Source: an uncultured Verrucomicrobiota bacterium (GTDB lineage: Bacteria; Verrucomicrobiota; Verrucomicrobiia; Opitutales; Opitutaceae). Taken from it: a DNA stretch of 64,000 nucleotides. Each line of letters starts with the position of its first letter. Position 1 is the stretch's first letter. The DNA lies in assembly GCA_903869675.1 (NCBI GenBank), contig CAIQAB010000017.1, positions 248,001-312,000 of the forward strand, read 5' to 3'. Shown in pieces: positions 47,708-55,401 of this stretch. The notes under the pieces were generated by a model. That model did not search any database and was not told where the DNA came from. It worked only from the letters and a program-made list of their open reading frames with translations. A program made the position numbers and the translations under genes.

Positions 47708-48754
47708 TCAGACGGCGGCGCCGCCCCGCTGGCTCAGCAGCCAGCCCTCGCGGCACATCAGCTCGGCGTTTTGCACCGCGTTGAGCGCGGCACCCTTCCA
47801 GAGGTTGTCACCGCTGACCCAGAAGGAGAGACCGTTGTCGAAGGCCGTGTCCACCCGCAGGCGGCCGACGCCGCACTTCACCCGCTCGGCAAAAGCCAGC
47901 GGGGTCGGGTATTGGCGCGCGGCCGGGTCATCCACCAGCTCGGCGCCGGGGAAAGCGGCGATGGCGGCCCGGGCCTGCTCGACGTTGACCGGACGCTCGA
48001 ACTCGGCCGCCACCGAGACCGAGTGGGCGCGCACCACCGGCACACGCACGCAGGTGGCGGAGACCCGCAGCTCGGGCAAATCCATGATCTTGCGGCTCTC
48101 GAGGCGCATTTTCTCCTCCTCGCCCGTGTAGCCATCCGCCCCGAAAGAATCGATCTGCGGGATGCAGTTAAACGCGATCTGGTAGGGATAAACCTTTGCC
48201 ACGAGGGACAGCCCGGCGGCATGCGCCGCGATCTGGTCCGCGAGCTCCTGCACCGCCTCCGCGCCCGTGCCGGACACGGATTGAAAAGTGGAAACAAAGA
48301 TGCGCTTGAGCCCGAAAAGCCGGTGCAGCGGGTAAAGCCCCATAAGCATGACTGCCGTGGAGCAATTCGGGTTGGCCACCAGACCGCGATGTCCGCGCAG
48401 GGCCTCCGGGTTGATCTCGGGGACCACCAGCGGCACATCGGCCTGCTGTCGATAGGCGGAGCTCTTGTCGATGACGGTGCAGCCGCTGGCGATGGCATCC
48501 GCCGCCAGCGCACGCGTGACCGGCCCGCCGGCCGCGAAGAAGGCCAGGTCCACGCCGGCGAAGGCGCCCGCCTTGGCCTCCTCGATCACGAGGGGCTGGC
48601 CGCCGACCGTTATGGTCTTACCCGCCGAGCGCGCCGAGGCAAAAAGCCGCAGCCGGGAAACCGGGAATTGGCGTTCCTGCAACAGGCGGACCAGTTCTTG
48701 ACCAACCGCGCCAGTGGCGCCGACGATACCGACAACATATTTACGCGTGCTCAC
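47708..48754 (-). CDS. asd: Aspartate-semialdehyde dehydrogenase
   Basis: Reduces aspartyl phosphate to aspartate semialdehyde for lysine, threonine, methionine and cell-wall synthesis. Signatures: VVGIVGATGAVGQELVRLL, SARSAGKTI, VPEINPEAL, NPNCSTAVML with the catalytic cysteine, and CIPQIDSF. GTG 48754 gives 348 residues. That start is one base from the start of the divergent L,D-transpeptidase gene, so either the two genes have overlapping leaders or one start is further away. Confidence 0.94.
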   Translation of the reverse strand: MSTRKYVVGIVGATGAVGQELVRLLQERQFPVSRLRLFASARSAGKTITVGGQPLVIEEAKAGAFAGVDLAFFAAGGPVTRALAADAIASGCTVIDKSSAYRQQADVPLVVPEINPEALRGHRGLVANPNCSTAVMLMGLYPLHRLFGLKRIFVSTFQSVSGTGAEAVQELADQIAAHAAGLSLVAKVYPYQIAFNCIPQIDSFGADGYTGEEEKMRLESRKIMDLPELRVSATCVRVPVVRAHSVSVAAEFERPVNVEQARAAIAAFPGAELVDDPAARQYPTPLAFAERVKCGVGRLRVDTAFDNGLSFWVSGDNLWKGAALNAVQNAELMCREGWLLSQRGGAAV

Positions 48755-48755
48755 G

Positions 48756-49298
48756 ATGGATGAAAATAGGGAGTTGTTGAACAAAACCCGCCTGCGCCTC
48801 GGCATCAAGCCCGCAGACCGCCTCCTCTATGTCTGCATCGCCACCCAGACCCTGCAGCTTTTTCGCGGCGACACCCTCGTCCGCGCCTACCCCGTATCCA
48901 CCTCCCTGCGCCCGCCAAGCAACGTGAAGGACTCGCTCGGCACCCCGCGCGGTCTGCACGAGATCGCCGAGCGCATCGGCGGCGAACAACCCGCCGGCAT
49001 GGTTTTTAAAGGCCGCCGCCCCACCGGCCGGCACTTCTCCGAGCACCCGGACGACGGCAATCTCATCACCAGCCGCATCCTTTGGCTGCGCGGCCTGGAT
49101 CCCGGATTCAACGCCGGCCGCGCGCCCACCGGGGAGGATATCGATACCCACGCCCGCTACGTCTACATCCACGGCACCAACCGCGAAGACCGCATCGGCC
49201 AACCCGCCAGCGCCGGCTGCGTGCTCCTGCGCAACCTCGACGTCATCACCCTGCACGAGGAGGTCCGCGTCGGCGACCACGTCTTTATCACCGACTGA
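48756..49298 (+). CDS. L,D-transpeptidase (YkuD domain)
   Basis: 180 residues. The YkuD catalytic motif is visible as YIHGTNREDRIGQPASAGCV, with the conserved histidine and the nucleophilic cysteine. It would cross-link peptidoglycan or attach proteins to it. No signal peptide is evident, unusual for this family, so the start may be wrong or export may use another route. It is divergent from asd with a one-base gap. Its 3' end has a diverged copy at 50360-50423, beyond the neighbouring transposase. Confidence 0.85.
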   Translation: MDENRELLNKTRLRLGIKPADRLLYVCIATQTLQLFRGDTLVRAYPVSTSLRPPSNVKDSLGTPRGLHEIAERIGGEQPAGMVFKGRRPTGRHFSEHPDDGNLITSRILWLRGLDPGFNAGRAPTGEDIDTHARYVYIHGTNREDRIGQPASAGCVLLRNLDVITLHEEVRVGDHVFITD

Positions 49299-49332
49299 GC
49301 ACAACCATTCGACTGAACCCAACACCACCGCG

Positions 49333-50355
49333 AAGGGGTCAGGCCGAGAAATGTTAAATTTTACGCTGGTTCCGTTGTCGGCTGAGCAAGCTGCGCGCCG
49401 CATCGGCCGAGCCCAGATTCATGTTTACCCCCAACCAGGCCAACGACGCCCCGCATGTTTCTCGGACCGCGAGGGCGAGTTCCAATTTCCACGGCGCGGA
49501 CCGATTCGACGTGCGCAGATCGTCCGGCGACCGCCCCGCCGTGGCAAGAGCATCCGCCAACGTGGTTTGCCAACGGGCTTCACGTAAAGCGCGCGCCTCG
49601 TTTGCCGACAGGCCGGGGGTCAAGGCCAGAGAGCTATGATCCTTGGCCACCGCCCGCCGCCAAGCCTCCGTGCCGATCGCCCAACCCCGCGACATGGCGC
49701 CGAAGCCCAGCCTCTCCTGCTCCTCCGGCCGCCCCGCCAGTTCGCGCAGTCGCTGCACATAGGTAGTCCATCCTTCGGTGTCATCCGTTAGCCCCGCCGC
49801 CCGCAGCCAAGCACCCGCCTCCAGCCCGGCGAAACGTTCCCCGCCCACCAAAGCACGCAGACTACTCCACCGAAAAACCGCCACTTGCTCGGCCGAGATG
49901 ATGCCCGCACGCACCGGATTAAGATGAATGTAATTCACCAGACGCCCCAGCGATGCGTCATTTTCGACCAACAAAGCCTGGTAACGCCCCTGAAACAGGT
50001 GCCCGCGCTCGCCATGCAGGCGATTAAATCTCGTCGCAAAAGTGCTTTGCAGCCAATGCATACCATCTTTGAGATTCGGCTCCGGTGTCTGCAGCGCGAG
50101 ATGGTAGTGGTTTCGCATCACCACATAGGCGTGCAACCGCCAACCGTAAAGTTTGACTGCTTCACGCAAGGCCCCGACGAAAGCCTGCGCCTCCCCGGCA
50201 TTGGTAAATAAATCCCGCCGGTAATTCCCTCGATTGAGGACGTGGTAAATCGCCCCCTCGAACTCAATTCGTAACTTGCGCGCCATGTTGTAGCTATTTC
50301 TGCAGTCCCGTCTTGCTCACGCAAATGTATTTTACATTTCTCGGCCTGACCCCTT
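49333..50355. mobile_element. RAYT element with perfect 22-bp inverted ends
   Basis: The transposase gene is flanked by exact 22-base inverted repeats at 49333-49354 and 50334-50355, each reading AAGGGGTCAGGCCGAGAAAT plus two bases into the element. Related single motifs occur at 50887, 51685, 52762 and 52922, marking a local REP-type repeat family. Confidence 0.75.
49354..50286 (-). CDS. REP-associated tyrosine transposase (IS200/Y1-like)
   Basis: 310 residues. The Y1 transposase domain begins MARKLRIEFEGAIYHVLNRG and has the metal-binding HUH pair in MRNHYHLALQT; the catalytic tyrosine is probably in the helix VNYIHLNPVRAG. The C-terminal part is an extra helical domain found in RAYT proteins, ending RQRNQRKI just at the inverted repeat. 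RAYTs are usually domesticated and mobilise short palindromic repeats in trans. Complete by length, so probably functional. Confidence 0.88.
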   Translation of the reverse strand: MARKLRIEFEGAIYHVLNRGNYRRDLFTNAGEAQAFVGALREAVKLYGWRLHAYVVMRNHYHLALQTPEPNLKDGMHWLQSTFATRFNRLHGERGHLFQGRYQALLVENDASLGRLVNYIHLNPVRAGIISAEQVAVFRWSSLRALVGGERFAGLEAGAWLRAAGLTDDTEGWTTYVQRLRELAGRPEEQERLGFGAMSRGWAIGTEAWRRAVAKDHSSLALTPGLSANEARALREARWQTTLADALATAGRSPDDLRTSNRSAPWKLELALAVRETCGASLAWLGVNMNLGSADAARSLLSRQRNQRKI

Positions 50356-50359
50356 TGAA

Positions 50360-50423
50360 TTGGCGCCCTCCACGAAGAAACCCGCGTCGGCGACCACGTC
50401 TTCATCGCAGACTGAGAAAAGCC
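50360..50423 (+). pseudogene. Diverged copy of the 3' end of the L,D-transpeptidase gene
   Basis: 64 bases matching 49249-49312 at about 53 positions, including the reading LHEETRVGDHVFIAD-stop and some downstream bases. It sits directly beyond the right RAYT repeat and stops where IS481-like sequence starts. Only the tail is present. Confidence 0.65.
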
Positions 50424-50426
50424 ATT

Positions 50427-50549
50427 CGAAGTGGTCTTCCGGCTGATGCCAAACTGCTTACAAAGCTCCGTGAGCGTAAAACGCTCCGTCTGGGCCAGCG
50501 TAACGAATCTGATTAACTCTTCCATTGGGGTCGTGGTCCTCCAGGGCAT
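50427..50549 (-). pseudogene. N-terminal fragment of an IS481-type transposase
   Basis: About 40 codons, MPWRTTTPMEELIRFVTLA then FTLTELCKQFGISRKT, the helix-turn-helix start of IS481-family transposases; the rest including the DDE domain is missing. Upstream of it (50544-50569) is an end-like sequence with GTAGGTTACA and GGGCATATGCCC, found inverted at 53024-53049. Confidence 0.7.
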
Positions 50550-50569
50550 ATGCCCAAAATGTAACCTAC

Positions 50570-50886
50570 GTCCCCGGACTACTTGTCGCCTAGGTCTCCT
50601 GATCATACCCCCGATGTCCTGATGGCTTAAGATTGCGCCCTGATTTATTTCAAAACCACAAAACCCGGCCCGATCCATCCGCCGAACTCCGCCTGCGCCA
50701 ATTTTGCCTTCGACATGCGGCGAAATGCTGCTTTAAAAAAAGCATACAAAACATGCAATCGACTGGAGCAACCTTTCCGGCAGTGTTCTCCGTTCAGCCG
50801 CGTAAAGAAAGTGAACAGTAACGAAATAGAGCCGGTAAGGGAATAAGCGATTAACCGAGTAAGCCCATAGCATCTTCAGGCGAAAA
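50570..50886. other. Intergenic relic, no gene seen
   Basis: About 320 bases between the IS481 fragment and the left repeat of the lipoprotein segment. Several short frames but none convincing; base composition shifts here from GC-rich to AT-richer. Confidence 0.5.
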
Positions 50887-50908
50887 TAACAAAAATCGGC
50901 CAGACCCC
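50887..50908 (-). repeat. Left inverted repeat of the lipoprotein segment
   Basis: 22 bases that are the exact complement of 51685-51706 (GGGGTCTGGCCGATTTTTGT plus two). Same core, GGGGTCNGGCCGA, as the RAYT ends. Confidence 0.8.
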
Positions 50909-51002
50909 ATTTTAGCTCCGTTTCAATTTAATGCCCATACCAGCCAGATCCCTCTTCCGCGCCTGTGGCCTGAAAGCCGCGTAAAAAAATAAAAATATTA
51001 CA

Positions 51003-51629
51003 ATGAATACCCACTTTAAAAATGCTTTGGTCGCTGCCATTATCACCTGCCTCTGCTTCTCTGCTTGCAATCGAAGCCCGAAGGCCGAAAGAGAAAATCA
51101 GAAAGTCATCCCTGAGTTAAAAGGCATTAAACTCGGTTCGTCGCTTAATGAGGTATTTGCGGTCGCATTTGGTGAACGATTTAGTCAAAAAAGAATTTCT
51201 TTTGATTTTGAGAATTCCTTCGACGTTAGTTTAACCACTAACAGTCGCATCCCTTCTATAGGCGGTAGCACCCTGTATGAGATGAAGTTAAATTTCCTAA
51301 AGGACAAGCAACCGGAGAATTCGCGTCTACAAACAATAACGGTAACAATACCAGTAGACTGCTTTGATGGAGTGCTTCAAGGATTAAACGAAAAATACGG
51401 AAAAGGTGAGATTATCGGATCAGGAAATGATGGGAAATATCACCAGTGGTCACTTTCCCGTGGTCCGCTCGGCGAAACTCGCTATTTAATCCAATTGCAG
51501 AAGGTTGAGTCTAACAATGAGGACAAGCTTCTTCTTTGCATGATGGACTTCAATCCAAAAAATGAGTCGTGGGAATTTATACATGAATTGGCTGCCAAGG
51601 AAAAAGCATCGCAGTCCAAGGACCTTTAA
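51003..51629 (+). CDS. AT-rich putative lipoprotein of unknown function
   Basis: 208 residues. A signal sequence with lipobox (LCFSAC, cysteine at about residue 22) predicts an exported lipoprotein. The rest is a mixed alpha/beta domain (LKGIKLGSSLNEVFAVAF, a pattern also seen in small secreted proteins) with no recognised family. Codon use is strikingly AT-rich (many AAA, AAT, TTT) against its neighbours, indicating recent acquisition. Flanked by 22-bp inverted repeats of the RAYT-end family (50887-50908 and 51685-51706). Confidence 0.7.
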   Translation: MNTHFKNALVAAIITCLCFSACNRSPKAERENQKVIPELKGIKLGSSLNEVFAVAFGERFSQKRISFDFENSFDVSLTTNSRIPSIGGSTLYEMKLNFLKDKQPENSRLQTITVTIPVDCFDGVLQGLNEKYGKGEIIGSGNDGKYHQWSLSRGPLGETRYLIQLQKVESNNEDKLLLCMMDFNPKNESWEFIHELAAKEKASQSKDL

Positions 51630-51684
51630 GCGCGGGCCAAACGGCAGCGAGCCAAACGGGGCCAGGTTTGAAGCCCTAGGCAAA

Positions 51685-51706
51685 GGGGTCTGGCCGATTT
51701 TTGTTA
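51685..51706 (+). repeat. Right inverted repeat of the lipoprotein segment
   Basis: Exact inverted copy of 50887-50908, beginning GGGGTCTGGCCGA, 56 bases after the lipoprotein stop. Confidence 0.8.
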
Positions 51707-51848
51707 GTTTTATCCAAGTATCGAAAACGGGCAGAAACCAAGGCCAAACGAATCTGGCCGGAAACCGCTAGCCTAGGGGCGAAGCGGCATGCCGTCAGGC
51801 CGGGCTTTTCACGGCGCTCAGCCTGACTTCATTTACGCTCTATTATTG

Positions 51849-52757
51849 TTATTTCGCAGCCTGCTGCAAAACCCAGCTGCAGGAATCCGAAAGCGTTTTA
51901 CCGTTGGCTTGGGTGGTGGCCTCAATCGTGTTAATACCCGGCTGCAACTTCACGCCGGGCCAACGCGCGATCTTTAAATCGCTGGGCTTTACAACCCCTT
52001 GGGATTGGCCGTTCACCTTGAGCTCCACCTCTGCGCAATTGGAATACACCTTCACCTCGGTGACCGGGTGTAGCCTCGAAACCAGGCGGCGGGAAGTCAG
52101 GTGGATCATCGGCTCGGGGTTCCAATTCGCTTTATAAAAAAGAAGGCGTCTTTTTTGATACGCCGATCATGGGTAACCATGCCTTTGTCGTTAAGCGCCA
52201 AGATATTGCCTTCTTTTCTGCCCTGGCAGGCAAAGTCGAACATGTTCCAGATGAAAGTGCCCCACAAAAGAGGATTGTCGCGCATGGTAGCCCATTCCTC
52301 TTCATGGACATAGGCTTGATATTCCTCCGGATGGAATGGCCCCCTCGGCTCAGGTTGCACGAGTGCACCCTCGGTGTGGTGCCCGATATTGGCCCCTGCC
52401 CCATATTCGCTGATGGCGATGCGTTTTCCTACTTCAGCCGATCGTTTCTCGATGTTAACCTTCATCTCGGACGGCGGGGTTGGGTGATACCAGCCCGGGT
52501 AGGTATTGAAGCCTATCTGTTCGGTGACCAAGTTGAACGATTCCTGCATGCGACAAGAGGCCGAGACGACCAAGCGGTTCGGATCGATTTCTTTTACGAC
52601 CGCTTGCAGGTGGGCGAGTTTTTCATCGCTGGGGGGCATGGGTCTGGTGCCGAGTTCATTAAAAAGGCCCCACCAGGCGACGCTCGGATGATTATAGAGC
52701 TGGCAAACCATCTCCCGGAGAAACTCTTCGCTGTTCAGCCAGAAAGCACGGCGACAA
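51849..52757 (-). pseudogene. Decayed GH2 beta-galactosidase fragment
   Basis: Remnant of the catalytic barrel and a C-terminal domain of a glycoside hydrolase family 2 enzyme. The acid/base region NHPSVAWWGLFNELG and the nucleophile region ISEYGAGAN are recognisable. Near 52135-52145 one T is missing from a T run, so KDAFFFIKR-stop replaces a frame that would continue FYKANWNPEPMIHLTS and end at 51849. The N-terminal half is absent: similarity ends near 52757, next to a REP-type motif. Not expected to be active. Confidence 0.8.
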
Positions 52758-52761
52758 GCCA

Positions 52762-52783
52762 AAGAGGTCTGGCCGAGAAATGC
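52762..52783 (+). repeat. REP-type motif at the GH2 breakpoint
   Basis: AAGAGGTCTGGCCGAGAAAT plus two bases, one or two changes from the RAYT terminal repeat. Lies where the beta-galactosidase similarity ends. Confidence 0.65.
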
Positions 52784-52921
52784 TGAAAAGTTGACCTGAA
52801 AGGTGTTCGTGAGCGTGCAACCGTTGATTGTTATGATACGGGGACATACGGAACAGGTTGCCCGGGAATGTCGGTTGAAATCCGCCAAACAACAGAACTA
52901 TCACATGCCGCCTAAAATTAA

Positions 52922-52970
52922 CGATTCTCGGCCCGACCCCATAGGCTAGACTGCCCATAGGCTAGACTGC
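52922..52970. repeat. REP-type motif followed by a 16-bp tandem duplication
   Basis: 52922-52940 is an inverted variant of the RAYT motif (complement GGGGTCGGGCCGAGAATCG). It overlaps CCATAGGCTAGACTGC, which is repeated exactly at 52939-52954 and 52955-52970. Confidence 0.65.
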
Positions 52971-53023
52971 ACACGACAATGTTCCACCTAGTGTCGAAGC
53001 CAAAATAGTATAGAACCGAGAAA

Positions 53024-53049
53024 GTAGGTTACACTCTGGGGCATATGCC
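53024..53049 (+). repeat. Inverted remnant of the IS481-like end
   Basis: GTAGGTTACA followed by GGGGCATATGCC matches, in opposite orientation, the end-like sequence 50544-50569 beside the IS481 fragment. No transposase frame follows it. Confidence 0.6.
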
Positions 53050-53066
53050 GTATCTGCTCGCCCGCA

Positions 53067-55292
53067 TCAGGCCCCCTTGGCGAAAAGTAGGCGAAGCGAG
53101 TTTAGGCAGACCAGCACGGTGCTGCCTTCATGGGCCGTGACGCCGAGGGCGAGCGGCACCCGCCCGAAGATCGTCGCCAGCGCCATGCACGCCACCACGC
53201 CGAGCGCGATAATCAGGTTTTGCCGAATCACCGCCCGGGCGCGGCGACTCAGGTCGAGCGCGGTAAACACGCCCTCGATGCGGTCATTCATCAGCACGAT
53301 CTCCGCCTGCTCCAGCGCGGCGTCGCTACCCCGCGCGCCCATGGCGATGGCTACGTCCGCCGCAGCTAGGCTGGGGGCGTCGTTCACGCCGTCGCCCACC
53401 ATGGCCACCCGGCGCCGGCCGCCGTCCTTTAGCGCGGTCACGCTCTCGACCTTTTGCGCTGGAGAAAGCCCTGCGCGCACTTCGTCCAGCCCCAGCTCCG
53501 CGCCCACCGCCTCGGCCGTCGCACGGCGGTCGCCGGTCAGCATGACGGTGCGCAGGCCGGCCCGGCGCAGTCTTTCCAGCACCGGGGCGGACTCGCGGCG
53601 GATCGCGTCCTTCAGCAGCACCCGCCCGAGGTAGCCCGGCCCCACCACCCAGACTTCGGAAAACTCCGCCGCCGAATTGGGCAACTTCTCCGCCCAGCCC
53701 TTGAGCGGCCCCTTTTCTAGGAGTTCCCGCCGTCCCAGCATCACCGCCGCGCCGCCGAGCCGCCCGCGCACGCCCTGCCCGGTGAGCGACTCGAAACCCT
53801 CGATCACCCGCTCCGCCACGCCCCGCGCGCGGGCATCGCGCACGATGGCTCGCGCCAGCGGATGCTCGGACCGCGCCTCGAGGGCCAACGCCAGCTCCAT
53901 GACCTCGCTCTCCCGGCCCGGGGGAAAACTCTCGTAGGCCTCGACCACCATCTCGCCGGTCGTGAGCGTCCCCGTCTTGTCGAGCGCGATCACGTTGACC
54001 CCGGCCAGCTTCTCGAGGGCGGCACCACCGCGAAACAGCACCCCGCGCCGCGCGCCCCACGCTATGGCCGCGAGGATGGCCGAGGGGATGGACAAAACCA
54101 GGGCGCACGGACTCATGACCACCAGCAGAGTCATCGCCCGGTAAAAGGCCGACGGCGCCGCCGGCGTGCCGTGCCAAGGCTCGATACCGAGGGCGCGCCA
54201 CCAGACCAGAAACATCGCCGCGCTGATCCCCAGCACCGCGTAGGTGTAGACGGTGCCGAATTTATCGGTGAAGCGCTGGCTGGGCGCCCGCATTTTCTGG
54301 GCGCCGTGGATCAGGCGGATGATTTTCTGCAAGGTGCTCTCGGAGGGCAGGCGGACGACGCGCCAGTCGAGGGTTCCCCCGAGGTTGATCGTGCCGCTAT
54401 AGACGGGGTCGCCCTTGACCTTGTCCACCGGGGCAGCCTCGCCGGTCAGGGCGGACTCATCCGCCCCGCTCTCGCCGGCCTCGACCACGCCGTCCGCGCA
54501 AAACGCCTCACCCGGCCGCACCCGCACAAGATCCCCTACCCCGACCTCCTCGACTGCCACCACCCGCTCCAGGCCGTCGCCGCCGACCAGGGTAGCCTGT
54601 TTCGGCGCGGTTTTGAGCAGCGCATCCACCTCGCGATGCGTGCGCTCATTGGCAAAGGCCTCCATCGCGCCCGAAGCCGAGAAGAGAAACAACAACAACA
54701 CCGCCTCGCTCCAGGCCCCGATGGCCGCCGCGCCCACCGCGACCGCGAGCATGAGAAAATGGATGTCGAGCCTCCCGCGGCGCAGGTTGGCCCACGAATC
54801 GATGGCCGCATCCCAGCCACCCGCAATCAAAGCCCCGGCGAACAACGCGGTCGCCAGCCAAGGCGGCCCCCAGCCAAAGGCCGAGCACGCCCAGCCCGCC
54901 AGCCCGAGCCCGCCGCAGGTCGCCGCGAAGGCCGCCAGCTCGCGCCAATCCTCCTCCTCGTGCGCATCCCCGGCCTCGCCGCTCTCCGAGGCCGGCCAGG
55001 CATACTCCTTCCAGCGCCAGAGCTTGGGCGCGGTCTCGCAACCCGGCCCGCTGAGCTGCACCACCCCTCCCTCACGGGTCAGGGTAAACCCGGCCGGCGC
55101 CGCGGCGTCCTTCGCCAACTCGGCGGCGATGGTCGCCAGAGTCGCATCAAGCCGGGCGCGCAGAGCCTCCACGTCGATCTGGCCGAGAGTGGCGAGCTGC
55201 ACGCGCCGCGCGCCGGCATCGAGCCGCACCGCCCCTACCCCGGGCTCGTTGCGCAAAAACTCGGCCAGCGTCTCCGTCCAGTTGGCATTCAT
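53067..55292 (-). CDS. Heavy-metal P-type ATPase, P1B-4-like (SPC motif)
   Basis: 741 residues. Order: N-terminal soluble region without a CxxC metal site, membrane helices, actuator TGEA (in ALTGEAAPVDKVKGD), the membrane ion motif SPC (VMSPCALVLSIP), phosphorylation site DKTGTLTTGE, the HP motif in SEHPLARAI, nucleotide site, GDGVNDAPSLAAADVAIAMG and the last helix with HEGSTVLVCLNSLRLL. SPC together with HEGST is the signature of subgroup P1B-4, reported to export cobalt, iron or zinc. ATG 55292 is preferred to an upstream TTG. Divergent from the DinG gene. Confidence 0.92.
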   Translation of the reverse strand: MNANWTETLAEFLRNEPGVGAVRLDAGARRVQLATLGQIDVEALRARLDATLATIAAELAKDAAAPAGFTLTREGGVVQLSGPGCETAPKLWRWKEYAWPASESGEAGDAHEEEDWRELAAFAATCGGLGLAGWACSAFGWGPPWLATALFAGALIAGGWDAAIDSWANLRRGRLDIHFLMLAVAVGAAAIGAWSEAVLLLFLFSASGAMEAFANERTHREVDALLKTAPKQATLVGGDGLERVVAVEEVGVGDLVRVRPGEAFCADGVVEAGESGADESALTGEAAPVDKVKGDPVYSGTINLGGTLDWRVVRLPSESTLQKIIRLIHGAQKMRAPSQRFTDKFGTVYTYAVLGISAAMFLVWWRALGIEPWHGTPAAPSAFYRAMTLLVVMSPCALVLSIPSAILAAIAWGARRGVLFRGGAALEKLAGVNVIALDKTGTLTTGEMVVEAYESFPPGRESEVMELALALEARSEHPLARAIVRDARARGVAERVIEGFESLTGQGVRGRLGGAAVMLGRRELLEKGPLKGWAEKLPNSAAEFSEVWVVGPGYLGRVLLKDAIRRESAPVLERLRRAGLRTVMLTGDRRATAEAVGAELGLDEVRAGLSPAQKVESVTALKDGGRRRVAMVGDGVNDAPSLAAADVAIAMGARGSDAALEQAEIVLMNDRIEGVFTALDLSRRARAVIRQNLIIALGVVACMALATIFGRVPLALGVTAHEGSTVLVCLNSLRLLFAKGA

Positions 55293-55401
55293 GCGCCCAT
55301 GATTGGCGGCCGGGGGCGGGGCGTCCAGCAAGAGCGTGGACCCTCTCTCTGCGCACCGGGCTTGCGCCTCCGTCTAGCGAGCCCACGCTGCCCCACCCGC
55401 C

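Noticed and set aside
50118-50678. 186-codon minus frame spanning the RAYT start and IS481 fragment
   Set aside because: It joins unrelated pieces (IS481 start, repeat motif, transpeptidase tail antisense) and is not one gene.
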